Below are positions 33,680 to 42,352 of a DNA stretch of 64,000 nucleotides, one piece after another. This DNA is from Gymnodinialimonas phycosphaerae (lineage in GTDB: Bacteria; Pseudomonadota; Alphaproteobacteria; Rhodobacterales; Rhodobacteraceae): assembly GCF_019195455.1 (NCBI RefSeq), contig NZ_JAIMBW010000001.1, positions 186,001 through 250,000 of the forward strand, written 5' to 3'. Below the pieces are notes generated by a model, which saw nothing but the letters and a program-made list of their open reading frames with translations, did not search any database and was not told the origin of the DNA. How positions within the stretch are numbered: position 1 is the first letter of the stretch; each line of letters starts with the position of its first letter. Made by a program: the position numbers and the translations under genes.

Positions 33680-34893
33680 GCCACAGTTTGCGTGCGAGGG
33701 CAGCCCTGTCCCACCTCGGAGAGGTCGACCCGGCGCTCGGCGTCCTCGCCCTGTGGTGCAAGCACCGCGACGCAGAAGGCGCGACGCGAACCTATGGAAA
33801 TACAATAATTTACGGGCCGTCCTTCATGTCTCTTGGCGTGGCCGAGCAAGTGGGCCTGATGGCGCATCATGTCCTGCATGTGGCGCTGCGGCATTCCAAC
33901 CGACAGGTCGCCTTTGCAGAGCGCTTAGGTCCTACATTCGACGCAACCCTTTTCGGGCTGGCGGCGGACGGGTTGATCAACGAGACACTTCTGTTGGCGG
34001 GCCATGCCCTGCCTCGGCCTGCGGTTCTCGTGACGGATCTGTTGGAAGAAATTGGCAAGCCCGCCGCGTCATCCGTTCAGGCTTTGACAGAATGGGACAC
34101 GGAAAGGCTTACGATGGCCTTGCATGCCAGTGTGGAACAGTCGGAAAAAGCTCGAAAATTCGGACGATCGCGGGATTTTTCGCCGGACCTTGTGGGAGGC
34201 ACTGCGGGGGATGAAGATGAGGCGCCAAGTGCTGCAGATTGGCGAAGCCAAATGGTCCATGCCTTGGAAGCAGGGCGCCGGGCGGGCACCGGGATTGGCC
34301 GATTTGGCGGGATATTGGCGGATCTCGCCCCGTCGCGCATCCCTTGGGAAGTGCAATTGCGCGGCCTCTTGAGCACCGCGCTGAGTGACGTTTCGCAAAC
34401 GTCGTACCGTCGACCCGCCGCGCGATGGATCGCGATGGCGTCTCAGGCGCGGAAGGCCGGGACGCCAGAGCCGGTGTTCCAGCCGGGGAAGACGCGGGAC
34501 GCCTTTCGCCCTCGGGTCGTTGTCGGTCTGGATACCTCCAGCTCGATTGAGGCGACGACCCTGTTACTGTTTTGTCAAGAAACAGAAGGTGTTAGCCGCA
34601 GGTCCGGCGCGGAGGTTCATCTTTTGGCCTTCGACGAATGTGTGCACGCAGCACGCCGACTGGATGCAGGAGGGTGGCGCTCGCTTCGTCAAAACCCTGT
34701 TCGAATCGGTGGCGGGACCGATTACGCACCGGTGTTTGAGGCTGCCATGCGGCTGCACCCCTCGATCCTGGTGATATTGACGGACCTCGATGCGCCATTC
34801 GGACCGGCCCCCCGATTTCCCGTCCTTTGGGTCGTTCCGGCGCGGGGTGCCAAGGAAGTTCCTTTCGGACGGGTGCTTGAGGTCGACGCATGA
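33667..34893 (+). CDS. DUF2201-type protein: metallopeptidase-like domain plus VWA-like domain
   Basis: 408-residue protein pairing with the MoxR ATPase. I start at 33667, overlapping the ATPase end by 13 bases; a longer frame lies within the ATPase gene. The N-terminal domain carries AHHVLHVALRH (66-76), where relatives have an HExxH zinc site; the glutamate is replaced by histidine, so peptidase activity is doubtful. The C-terminal third is a VWA-like fold with a complete MIDAS pattern: DTSSS, a threonine in GGGTDY and the aspartate in ILTDLDAPFG. Its stop abuts the opposing betA stop with no gap. Confidence 0.85.
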   Translation: MAPVSHSLRARAALSHLGEVDPALGVLALWCKHRDAEGATRTYGNTIIYGPSFMSLGVAEQVGLMAHHVLHVALRHSNRQVAFAERLGPTFDATLFGLAADGLINETLLLAGHALPRPAVLVTDLLEEIGKPAASSVQALTEWDTERLTMALHASVEQSEKARKFGRSRDFSPDLVGGTAGDEDEAPSAADWRSQMVHALEAGRRAGTGIGRFGGILADLAPSRIPWEVQLRGLLSTALSDVSQTSYRRPAARWIAMASQARKAGTPEPVFQPGKTRDAFRPRVVVGLDTSSSIEATTLLLFCQETEGVSRRSGAEVHLLAFDECVHAARRLDAGGWRSLRQNPVRIGGGTDYAPVFEAAMRLHPSILVILTDLDAPFGPAPRFPVLWVVPARGAKEVPFGRVLEVDA

Positions 34894-36564
34894 TTACTCC
34901 GCCGCAGCGGCCTTGGCATGGCTCTCGCGTTGGGCGGCTTGCCAATCTGGTGCGATCCAAGTCTCTCTGTTTTCTGCAGGCAGGCGGCGCCCCAATATGT
35001 GATCTGCGGCTTTTTCACCGACCATGATCGAAGGGGCATTCAGGTTACCATTCGGAATCAATGGGAAAATCGAGCTGTCCGCCAGGCGTAGACCCTTCAC
35101 GCCGATCACTCTGTTCTCTGGATCCACCACGGCCATGGGGTCGTCTCGTTGCCCCATTCGGGCTGTTCCACAGGGGTGATAGGCTGATTCCGCGTGCTCG
35201 CGAATGATCGCGTCCAGCGCCGCGTCGGTTTGTGCGGCGTTCCCCGGTTGGATCTCATGGTCGACGAAATCCTTGATCGGACCGGTTGCAAAGATCTCTC
35301 GTGTCAGGCGGATCGCGCGGCGGAAGTCTTCCCAATCCTTGGCGTGCGACATGTAGTTGAAGCGGATCTTTGGCGCGGCAGCGGGGTCATTGCTTGCAAG
35401 CGTGATGTCACCGCGGGAGGGAGAGCGCATGGGTCCGGTATGGGCTTGAAATCCATGGCCGCCGGGGGGCGTTTTGCCATCATAACGCACGGCGATGGGA
35501 AGGAAATGATACTGAATATCGGGGTATTGCACCCCGGCGTTCGAGCGGATGAAGCCACAAGCCTCGAAATTGTTGGTCGCCCCGAGCCCGGTCTTGTTGA
35601 ACAGCCATTGCGCGCCCACCAGTGCCTTGCCCCAAAGCGACCAATAGGGGGCGATGGAGACGGGCTGAGAGGCCGCGTATTGAACATAAAGCTCCAAGTG
35701 ATCCTGAAGGTTCTGACCAACGCCGCAACGATCCGCGACGATGGGAATATCTTTATCTGCCAGATGGTTACCGGGTCCAATTCCACTAAGCATTAAAATT
35801 TTAGGCGAATTGATCGCACCGGCGCACAGGATCACCTCAGCGCGCGCTCGGATCAAGGTTCCGTCTGACAGGCGAACACCCGTGGCACGCCCCTCCTTGA
35901 ACTCGATCCGTTGCACTAGACCCCTCACCATGTCGCAATTCGATCGAGCGAGAGCGGGCTTCAGATAGGCGCTTGCCGCGGACCAGCGCTTGCCTTTCCA
36001 GACCGACATCTCGAAGGCTCCGAAGCCTTCTTGCCGATAGCCGTTATAATCGTCGGTTCTGCCATAGCCAGCTTGCGCACCGGACTCGATAAAAGCTTGA
36101 TACAGAGGGTTTTTCCGTTCCCCTCGCGTGATGTGTAGTGGGCCGTCATGGCCGCGGAACGCGGGGTCGCCGGCGTCGCCGTGCCACGTCTCGGCGCGCT
36201 TGAAGTAGGGCAGGACGTCGGCGTAGGACCAGCCGTCCGCGCCCATTTCGGCCCATATGTCGAAATCCTGCGCATGGCCGCGCACGTAAATCATGCCGTT
36301 GATCGATGACGACCCACCGATGACCTTGCCGCGCGGGCAGGCCATGACGCGGTTGTTCATATGCGGCTCGGGTTCGGTCAGATAGCCCCAGTCATACCGC
36401 TTCATCCCCATCGGGTAACTCAGCGCGGCAGGCATGTTGATGAACGGTCCCCAATCAGAGCCCCCATGCTCGATGACAAGCACGGACTTCCCGGCCTCAG
36501 TCAACCTGAAGGTCACCGCGCAACCCGCTGATCCTGCACCAATAACGACGTAATCAGCTTCCAT
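34894..36564 (-). CDS. betA: Choline dehydrogenase (GMC oxidoreductase)
   Basis: 556-residue membrane-associated FAD enzyme that oxidises choline to betaine aldehyde. The FAD loop GAGSAG is at 9-14. The GMC signatures are present: [20 protein letters not shown] (near 78-97) and [16 protein letters not shown] (near 255-270), and the catalytic His region [10 protein letters not shown] lies near 465. It starts directly after the betB stop, completing a betI-betC remnant-betB-betA operon. GMC alcohol dehydrogenases are easily confused, but this context makes BetA secure. Confidence 0.95.
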   Translation of the reverse strand: MEADYVVIGAGSAGCAVTFRLTEAGKSVLVIEHGGSDWGPFINMPAALSYPMGMKRYDWGYLTEPEPHMNNRVMACPRGKVIGGSSSINGMIYVRGHAQDFDIWAEMGADGWSYADVLPYFKRAETWHGDAGDPAFRGHDGPLHITRGERKNPLYQAFIESGAQAGYGRTDDYNGYRQEGFGAFEMSVWKGKRWSAASAYLKPALARSNCDMVRGLVQRIEFKEGRATGVRLSDGTLIRARAEVILCAGAINSPKILMLSGIGPGNHLADKDIPIVADRCGVGQNLQDHLELYVQYAASQPVSIAPYWSLWGKALVGAQWLFNKTGLGATNNFEACGFIRSNAGVQYPDIQYHFLPIAVRYDGKTPPGGHGFQAHTGPMRSPSRGDITLASNDPAAAPKIRFNYMSHAKDWEDFRRAIRLTREIFATGPIKDFVDHEIQPGNAAQTDAALDAIIREHAESAYHPCGTARMGQRDDPMAVVDPENRVIGVKGLRLADSSIFPLIPNGNLNAPSIMVGEKAADHILGRRLPAENRETWIAPDWQAAQRESHAKAAAAE

Positions 36565-38016
36565 CTAAAAGGCGGCCTCCACCGGTGACATTCCGACGTA
36601 AACCGTCTTGAGTTGAGAGTAATGTTCGATCGCCGCACGCGCATTTTCGCGCCCTACGCCCGAACCCTTCATACCTCCGAAGGGCACTTCCACGGGCGTC
36701 AGATTATACTGGTTGATCCATACGCTGCCTGCTTCAATCGCGTGCACGACGCGGTGAGCACGGGTGATATCCGCGGTAAATACCGCGCCGGACAGGCCGA
36801 GGTCGGTCGCGTTGGCTCGTGTCACGACTTCCTCTTCCGTTTTGAAGTCGAGAACGGACATGACTGGGCCGAAAATCTCTTCGCGCGCGATGGTCATGTC
36901 GTCTGTCACATCCGTGAAGATCGTCGGCTCAATGAAGCAGCCGGGCCGATCCAAGCGCTTGCCGCCGTGCACCAGGCGCGCGCCCTCAGCGATGCCTTTT
37001 TCGATGTAATTACAGGTAATTGCCAGCTGTTCTTCACTTACCATCGGGCCGAAATTCGTGGCCTCGTTGCGGGGGTCTCCGATGACGGCATTTGCAGTGC
37101 GCTCGGCCAAACGTGCAAGGAAGGCGACCTTGATGCCGCTTTGGACGAACACGCGGGTACCGTTCGAGCACACCTGACCCGAGGCATAGAAATTGGCGTT
37201 GATCGCGCCCGAAACTGCATTTTCCAGATCGGCGTCATCGAAGATGATGAGGGGGGATTTGCCGCCCAACTCCATCGTTGCGTGCTTCATGTGCGCAGCG
37301 GCAGAGGCGTAGACCTTCTTGCCGGTCGCGGCGGACCCGGTGAGTGAGACCTTGGCGGTGCGTGGGTCTTCGACCAGCGCTTTGCCAACCTCTCCGGCCC
37401 CTTGGATCACGTTGTAGACGCCTGGGGGCGCGCCAGCCTCGACCAGAATTTCTGCTAATTTCAAGGCACATAAGGGCGTTTGTTCAGACGGCTTGAAGAC
37501 CATCGTGTTGCCGCATGCCAGTGCCGGGGCGCCTTTCCACGCGGCGATCTGGGTGGGATAGTTCCACGCGCCGATACCGACGCATACACCAAGCGGCACG
37601 CGCATGGTATAGGCCCAATCGCCGCCCAATTGCATGTGTTCGCCGGCCAGGGATGCGGCGAGGCCGCCGAAATACTCCAGGCTGTCGGCGGCAGAGCTTG
37701 CATCGGCGATCAACGTTTCCTGGATCGGCTTGCCGGTGTCGAGGGTTTCCAACTCACTAAGTTCTTGATTTCTTTCCCGGATGATGTCCGCAGCCCGGCG
37801 CAGGATGCGTCCACGCTCCACGCCCATAAGCGCCGCCCATTGCGCTTGAGCCGCCTTTGCCGCGGTCATTGCAGCTTCCACCACCGCAGGGGTGGCGGCA
37901 TGGACGCGGGCGATCTCCTCGCCGGTTGCGGGGAAGATCACGGGGATGGCGTCACCTGCTGTATCTTCCAGATACGCGCCGTTCACGAAGTGGCTTGCGG
38001 TCGGCTGCATTGTCAT
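36565..38016 (-). CDS. betB: Betaine-aldehyde dehydrogenase
   Basis: 483-residue NAD-dependent aldehyde dehydrogenase that turns betaine aldehyde into glycine betaine. The catalytic cysteine lies in [14 protein letters not shown] (near 285), with the glutamate in the ELGGKSP block (near 250) and the cofactor loop GSAATGKK (near 230). It starts with ATGA overlapping the stop of the betC remnant and ends one base before betA. Confidence 0.96.
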   Translation of the reverse strand: MTMQPTASHFVNGAYLEDTAGDAIPVIFPATGEEIARVHAATPAVVEAAMTAAKAAQAQWAALMGVERGRILRRAADIIRERNQELSELETLDTGKPIQETLIADASSAADSLEYFGGLAASLAGEHMQLGGDWAYTMRVPLGVCVGIGAWNYPTQIAAWKGAPALACGNTMVFKPSEQTPLCALKLAEILVEAGAPPGVYNVIQGAGEVGKALVEDPRTAKVSLTGSAATGKKVYASAAAHMKHATMELGGKSPLIIFDDADLENAVSGAINANFYASGQVCSNGTRVFVQSGIKVAFLARLAERTANAVIGDPRNEATNFGPMVSEEQLAITCNYIEKGIAEGARLVHGGKRLDRPGCFIEPTIFTDVTDDMTIAREEIFGPVMSVLDFKTEEEVVTRANATDLGLSGAVFTADITRAHRVVHAIEAGSVWINQYNLTPVEVPFGGMKGSGVGRENARAAIEHYSQLKTVYVGMSPVEAAF

Positions 38017-38231
38017 TCCCCTCCAGGATGGTGTTGATCTTCCTCAAGAACATTGAGGTTCATATGGTTAAGTATGTGGCGTTCGCACCCCATGCAGGTG
38101 GTCGCGAAACGTGTCGATCCAGCGGCGAGGCGGTCGAGCATGGGCGTGTGAGGTCGGTCGAACGGGCCTTCGCGAATGGGCGTCGCGTTCAGTCGATCCG
38201 CGATCAAAAACAAAGCGTTAAGCGGGTTCAT
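38013..38231 (-). pseudogene. betC: Choline-sulfatase betC reduced to its two ends by an in-frame deletion
   Basis: 72-codon frame between betI and betB, the usual place of betC. The first 43 residues read like a BetC N-terminus (LFLIADRLNAT, then PHTPMLDRLAAGSTRF); the last 25 or so ([11 protein letters not shown] and a final GGE) resemble the BetC C-terminal tail. Everything between, including the catalytic CxPSR cysteine and most metal ligands, is missing (full-length enzymes have about 500 residues). It keeps the ATGA overlaps with both betI and betB, so the deletion kept the frame and operon coupling. It cannot be a sulfatase; it may persist as a translational relay between its neighbours. 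Confidence 0.7.
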
Positions 38232-38800
38232 CGGATCGCAAGCTCCAGAAAATCCGTGACCCGTGTGATGGCGGCCTCGGCGTCGGGTGGACCGACATCG
38301 GCCAAAGCGTGCCGGATGTAGAGGCCGTCGATCAGCGCCGCCGCCGTCGCAGCAATGCGTGGCGCGTCAGGCGTTAACGGCGTTAACGCATGGGTCAGGT
38401 TGGAAACGAGGCGGTTTTGATAGACGCGTAGCAGACGCGCGGCTTGCGCGTCGCGTTGGGCCATGACGTAGAAGGTCAGCCAGGCCGACACAACATCAGG
38501 GCAGAAGTTCTGCCCCCCGAAAGAAGCGCGGGCGATGGCGGTCAGACGCTCCATCGGGGTGTCCGCGCGGGCCAGTTGAGCCCGCGCCTCGGCCCCGAAT
38601 TCCGCAAGGATCGCGCGCATCGCCGCCAGCAGCAAATCGTCCTTGGATCCGAAGTAGTGGTGCGCCAGCGCCGAGGACACGCCCGCTGCCTTCGCGATCT
38701 GTCCCATGGTCACGTCCAGCGACCCGCGCCGCCCGATTTCCGTGATAGTCGCGTTGACAAGCGCGTCCTTCCGTATAGCCATCATACCTGTGCGGGGCAT
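38228..38800 (-). CDS. betI: TetR-family choline-responsive repressor BetI
   Basis: 190-residue TetR-type repressor. A GGAAGG site lies about 7 bases before the ATG at 38800; a far longer frame upstream is antisense to choX. The helix-turn-helix is clear (MGQIAKAAGVSSALAHHYFG, then KDDLLLAAMRAIL), closely matching BetI proteins. It should repress the bet operon and the divergent cho transporter genes when choline is absent; a palindromic site lies at 38844-38857. Its stop overlaps the betC remnant start. A TTAA-N5-TTAA motif lies inside. Confidence 0.93.
   Translation of the reverse strand: MPRTGMMAIRKDALVNATITEIGRRGSLDVTMGQIAKAAGVSSALAHHYFGSKDDLLLAAMRAILAEFGAEARAQLARADTPMERLTAIARASFGGQNFCPDVVSAWLTFYVMAQRDAQAARLLRVYQNRLVSNLTHALTPLTPDAPRIAATAAALIDGLYIRHALADVGPPDAEAAITRVTDFLELAIR
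38374..38386. repeat. TTAA-N5-TTAA motif copy 10
   Basis: Inside betI; coding strand Leu-Thr-Pro-Leu-Thr-Pro with two TTA codons; core TTAACGGCGTTAA on the plus strand. Confidence 0.75.
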
Positions 38801-38843
38801 CGCGAGACCTTCCATGTTGCCGTGCACCAGAAATAGTTTTTTA

Positions 38844-38857
38844 ATTGACTGGTCAAT
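38844..38857. promoter_or_regulatory. Candidate BetI operator
   Basis: ATTGAC-TG-GTCAAT, perfect 6-base arms, in the 93-base divergent region between betI and choX. Known BetI sites are TTGA-rich palindromes flanking bet promoters, which this resembles. It lies in an AT-rich patch with a T6 run, suitable for promoters in both directions. Confidence 0.7.
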
Positions 38858-38893
38858 CAACAAAAAGATCAGCAACCTGTGGGAGACCAAAAA

Positions 38894-39838
38894 ATGACTC
38901 TTTATCGCTCGACGGCGACATCTGTATTGGCCCTTGCGCTTAGCGCCGGGACCGCCATGGCCGATGCTCATGCCGATTGCGGCACCGTGACGTTCTCGGA
39001 CGTGGGCTGGACCGACATCACGGCGACCACTGCTGCGACGACCGTGGTGCTTGAGGCGCTGGGATACGAGACCGACATCCTGGTCCTGTCCGTGCCCGTC
39101 ACCTACACGTCGCTGGCCGCCGGTGACGTCGACATCTTCCTTGGCAACTGGATGCCCACGATGGAGGCTGACATCGCGCCCTATCGCGAGGCCGGGACCG
39201 TCGACACCGTGCGCGCCAACCTTGAGGGCGCGAAGTACACGCTGGCCACCAATGCGGCAGGCGCCGCGCTTGGGATCACCGATTTCGCCTCCATCGCCAA
39301 TTTCGCCGATGAACTGAACGGCGAGATCTACGGCATCGAGCCCGGCAACGACGGCAACCGCCTGATCATGGATATGATCGAAGCGGACGCCTTCGGCCTG
39401 AGCGAGTTCGAGGTCGTCGAGTCCTCGGAGCAGGGGATGCTGGCCCAGGTCGCCCGTCAGAGCGACCGCGAGCAGCCGATCGTCTTCCTCGGCTGGGAGC
39501 CGCACCCGATGAACGCCAATTTCGAGCTGACCTACCTTGAGGGCGGCGACGATTGGTTCGGCGCCGATCTGGGCGGGGCGACCGTCTTCACCAATACCTC
39601 GGCTGGCTATGTGGCGGCCTGTCCGAACGTGGGCGCGTTGTTGCAGAACTTGCAGTTCAGCCTTGCCATGGAGAACGAGATCATGGGTGCGATCCTGAAT
39701 GACGGTGAAGAGCCCGCCGATGCGGCGACCGCGTGGATGGTGGCCAACCCTGACGCCGTGATGGCCTGGCTTGACGGTGTGACAACCTTCGACGGGGGCG
39801 ATGCCACCGCTGCCGTGTCCGAAGCTCTGGGTCTTTAA
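38894..39838 (+). CDS. choX: Choline ABC transporter substrate-binding protein
   Basis: 314-residue periplasmic choline/betaine binding protein (OpuAC-like). I use the ATG at 38894, with GGGAG 8 bases upstream. The signal peptide ends near ALSAGTAMADA (about residue 24). Aromatic residues typical of the ligand cage are present: SDVGWTDI, FLGNWMPTM and LGWEPHPMN. It heads choX-choW-GFA-choV, divergent from betI, and supplies choline for BetA/BetB. A stem-loop follows the stop. Confidence 0.93.
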   Translation: MTLYRSTATSVLALALSAGTAMADAHADCGTVTFSDVGWTDITATTAATTVVLEALGYETDILVLSVPVTYTSLAAGDVDIFLGNWMPTMEADIAPYREAGTVDTVRANLEGAKYTLATNAAGAALGITDFASIANFADELNGEIYGIEPGNDGNRLIMDMIEADAFGLSEFEVVESSEQGMLAQVARQSDREQPIVFLGWEPHPMNANFELTYLEGGDDWFGADLGGATVFTNTSAGYVAACPNVGALLQNLQFSLAMENEIMGAILNDGEEPADAATAWMVANPDAVMAWLDGVTTFDGGDATAAVSEALGL

Positions 39839-39839
39839 G

Positions 39840-39852
39840 TTAACGGCGTTTA
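39840..39852. repeat. Degenerate TTAA-N5-TTAA motif (second half TTTA)
   Basis: TTAACGGCGTTTA right after the choX stop codon; one base away from the perfect core. Not counted among the twelve perfect copies. Confidence 0.45.
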
Positions 39853-39858
39853 CCCTTT

Positions 39859-39888
39859 GGATGGTCCGCCGTTTTCGGTGGGCCATCC
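39859..39888 (+). other. Stem-loop between choX and choW
   Basis: Arms of 12 bases (39859-39870 and 39877-39888) pair throughout if two G-T wobbles are allowed, with a 6-base loop GTTTTC. Like the hairpins after the other two plus-strand binding-protein genes in this window, it probably raises binding-protein mRNA relative to the downstream genes. Confidence 0.6.
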
Positions 39889-39930
39889 GCTCTGGGGGGG
39901 CCGCACCTCATCCATTGGGAAGGCCAAGAT

Positions 39931-40917
39931 ATGAATTGGTTTCAAGAAATCCGCCAATGGTGGCGTGAGGACGGCATTTCCGAATGCTCTTTCCCCAATG
40001 ATCCGGACGTGACAGGCCCGATCACCTTCCTGACCGAATGCAAGTTGCGCATCGGTGACGGTGCAGAGGCGGCATTCGACTGGCTGCAAAGTAACGGGGC
40101 TTTCCTCTTTGACGCCATGGCGGTCGCGCTGGAGGTGATGATCGACCTCTTCCTCGCGCTCCTGCAAGAGCCGCCCAACACGTCCTGGATCCAGGACATC
40201 CGGTTGCGCGACGCGGCCTTTCTGTATCCGCAGGAATGGCACCCGTTCCTGATTATCGCGATTTTCACCGCGCTGGCGTGGTGGCTGCACCGCGGCTGGA
40301 AGGTGCCTGCATTGGTGGCAGTCGGCTTCCTGTTCATCGTCAACCAGGGCTACTGGGAAGAGACGACCGAAAGCCTGACCCTCGTCCTTTCGGCCTGCGT
40401 CGTCTGCATGGGCGTGGGTGTTCCCATCGGGATCGCGGTGGCCCACAGACCCCGGCTTTACGCCTGGATGCGGCCCGTGCTGGACCTGATGCAGACCCTG
40501 CCGACCTTCGTCTATCTTATTCCGGCCATTGTATTTTTCGGCATCGGGATGGTGCCGGGCCTGATTGCCACGGTGATTTTCGTGCTGCCTGCGCCGATCC
40601 GGTTGACCCATCTTGGCATTTCGTCCACGCCGCAGTCCTTGCTGGAAGCCGCCGATGCGTTTGGGGCCACGCCGTCGCAAAAGCTGTGGAAGGTCGAGCT
40701 GCCCTATGCCCTGCCGCAGATCATGACGGGCCTGAATCAGACCATCATGCTGTCGCTCTCGATGGTGGTGATCGCGGCCCTTGTGGGGGCCGACGGATTG
40801 GGCGTTCCGGTTGTGCGGGCGCTGAACCAGGTGAACACCGGGCTGGGGTTCGAAAGCGGATTTGTCATCGTCGTCGTGGCCATCGTGCTCGAACGCACCT
40901 TGAGGGTAAAGACATGA
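39931..40917 (+). CDS. choW: Choline ABC transporter permease
   Basis: 328-residue inner-membrane permease of the ProW/OpuAB type. A soluble N-terminus of about 70 residues precedes roughly seven membrane spans; LEAADAFGATPSQKLWKVELPYALP (near 240-265, cited here only by its LEAADAFGATPSQ part) is the ATPase-coupling EAA loop. AAGGCCAAGAT upstream supplies a moderate ribosome site. It overlaps the GFA gene as ATGA. Confidence 0.93.
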   Translation: MNWFQEIRQWWREDGISECSFPNDPDVTGPITFLTECKLRIGDGAEAAFDWLQSNGAFLFDAMAVALEVMIDLFLALLQEPPNTSWIQDIRLRDAAFLYPQEWHPFLIIAIFTALAWWLHRGWKVPALVAVGFLFIVNQGYWEETTESLTLVLSACVVCMGVGVPIGIAVAHRPRLYAWMRPVLDLMQTLPTFVYLIPAIVFFGIGMVPGLIATVIFVLPAPIRLTHLGISSTPQSLLEAADAFGATPSQKLWKVELPYALPQIMTGLNQTIMLSLSMVVIAALVGADGLGVPVVRALNQVNTGLGFESGFVIVVVAIVLERTLRVKT

Positions 40918-41324
40918 AATTGAACGGACAATGTCATTGCGGCGCGGTGCGCTTCACGGCCGATTTGACGGACGGGTTGGCCAGCGCGCGGCGGTGCGAT
41001 TGTTCGCTGTGCACGATGCGCGGCGCGGTTGCTGTCTCGGCGGCACTGGACGGTCTGACAATCACGCAAGGCGCTGACAACCTGACGCTTTACCAGTTCA
41101 ACACCCGCGTGGCCGAGCACTATTTCTGCAAGACCTGCGGCATCTACACCCATCACAGGCGGCGCTCGAACCCCAATGAATATGGGGTGAACCTGGCGTG
41201 TCTGGAAGGTCAATCGCCGTGGCAATTGCCCGAGATTACCGTCAACGACGGCCAACAACACCCCAACGACGGCGGCCCGCCAAACGGTGTCGCAGGCATC
41301 CTGCGCTATGAGGCTTATCGATGA
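40914..41324 (+). CDS. GFA-family (CENP-V/GFA domain) zinc protein
   Basis: 136-residue protein of the glutathione-dependent formaldehyde-activating-like family. The zinc-binding cysteine pattern is complete: C7 and C9 (CHCG), C28, C30 and C33 (CDCSLC) and a later CKTCG. The frame extends upstream in choW, but the ATG at 40914 overlaps the choW stop as ATGA. It sits between the permease and ATPase genes of the choline transporter, overlapping both by 4 bases. Choline breakdown through sarcosine can release formaldehyde, so a thiol-adduct or detoxification role is thinkable, though most GFA proteins have no known activity. Confidence 0.85.
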   Translation: MKLNGQCHCGAVRFTADLTDGLASARRCDCSLCTMRGAVAVSAALDGLTITQGADNLTLYQFNTRVAEHYFCKTCGIYTHHRRRSNPNEYGVNLACLEGQSPWQLPEITVNDGQQHPNDGGPPNGVAGILRYEAYR

Positions 41325-42352
41325 GCACAGCCGTTTCCTTCCGCGATGTCTGCATCATGTTCGGCCCCCGCCCGGCGGCTGCCCTGAAGATGGCCGACGC
41401 GGGTGACACCCGGTCCGAGATTCAGGCCGCCACGGGCCATGTTCTGGGCGTTCACGAATGCTCGCTCGATGTGGAGGAGGGCGAGATCCTTGTGCTCATG
41501 GGGCTCTCGGGCTCGGGCAAATCCACGCTTCTACGGGCGGTTAACGGCCTTAACCCCGTGGTGCGCGGTCAAGTGGAGATCCACGACGGGGAATGGTCTT
41601 GCACCTTGCCGGGGGCCTCCAAGGCGGACCTTCGCTACCTGCGCCAGACCTGCGTTTCGATGGTGTTTCAGCAATTTGGCCTGCTGCCCTGGCGCACGGT
41701 GCGCGAGAATGTGGGCCTTGGCCTGGAACTGGCGGGCCAATCCCCCGCCGTGCGGCAGGCGGCGGTTGATACGCAACTGGCATTGGTTGGCCTCAGTGAG
41801 TGGGCGGACCGTAAGGTCGGCGAGCTTTCGGGCGGGATGCAGCAGCGCGTGGGCCTTGCCCGCGCCTTTGTCACCGACGCGCCGATCCTGCTGATGGACG
41901 AGCCGTTCTCCGCGCTCGACCCGCTGATCCGTAGCAAGTTGCAGGACGAGCTTCTGGACCTGCAACGGGACCTCAAGCGTACCATCATCTTCGTCAGTCA
42001 CGATCTGGACGAGGCGTTCAAGATCGGCAATCGCATTGCGATCCTTGAGGGCGGGCGGATCGTGCAAGTCGGCACGCCGCGGCAAATATTCTCGGAACCC
42101 GCGACGGACTATGTTGCGGAATTTGTGTCCAATATGAACCCCTTGGGCGTGTTGACCGCGCGCGACGTCATGAAGGACCTGCCCACAGTCGGGCCCACAG
42201 TCGGGCCGCTTATCCCGGTCGAGATGCCGGTCAAGGACATCCTCGAACGGTTCGCCGAAAGCGCGGCACCCTTGGCCGTGGAGGAGGACGGAGAAGTCAT
42301 CGGAACGGTCACAACGGAGTCCATCGCCGCGCGGTTAGGCACCCCCGGCTAG
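41321..42352 (+). CDS. choV: Choline ABC transporter ATP-binding protein
   Basis: 343-residue ProV/OpuAA-type ATPase. Walker A GLSGSGKS is near residue 66, the signature LSGGMQQR near 169, and Walker B ILLMDEPFSALDP near 187-199. A C-terminal extension of about 90 residues corresponds to the regulatory region of betaine/choline ATPases. It contains a perfect 12-base tandem duplication at 42181-42204 giving the repeat PTVG-PTVG. Its stop overlaps the opposing acyl-CoA dehydrogenase gene by 18 bases. A TTAA-N5-TTAA motif lies just after the Walker A codons. Confidence 0.93.
   Translation: MSTAVSFRDVCIMFGPRPAAALKMADAGDTRSEIQAATGHVLGVHECSLDVEEGEILVLMGLSGSGKSTLLRAVNGLNPVVRGQVEIHDGEWSCTLPGASKADLRYLRQTCVSMVFQQFGLLPWRTVRENVGLGLELAGQSPAVRQAAVDTQLALVGLSEWADRKVGELSGGMQQRVGLARAFVTDAPILLMDEPFSALDPLIRSKLQDELLDLQRDLKRTIIFVSHDLDEAFKIGNRIAILEGGRIVQVGTPRQIFSEPATDYVAEFVSNMNPLGVLTARDVMKDLPTVGPTVGPLIPVEMPVKDILERFAESAAPLAVEEDGEVIGTVTTESIAARLGTPG
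41541..41553. repeat. TTAA-N5-TTAA motif copy 11
   Basis: Inside choV (Val-Asn-Gly-Leu-Asn). Confidence 0.7.
42181..42204 (+). repeat. 12-base tandem duplication in choV
   Basis: Unit GCCCACAGTCGG present twice in direct tandem, in frame, in the linker before the C-terminal region of ChoV. Confidence 0.8.

Noticed and set aside
38801..39886. Upstream extension of the betI frame to 552 codons
   Set aside because: It runs antisense through choX and past the operator region; BetI proteins begin at the MPRTGMMAIRKD segment, which has its own ribosome site.
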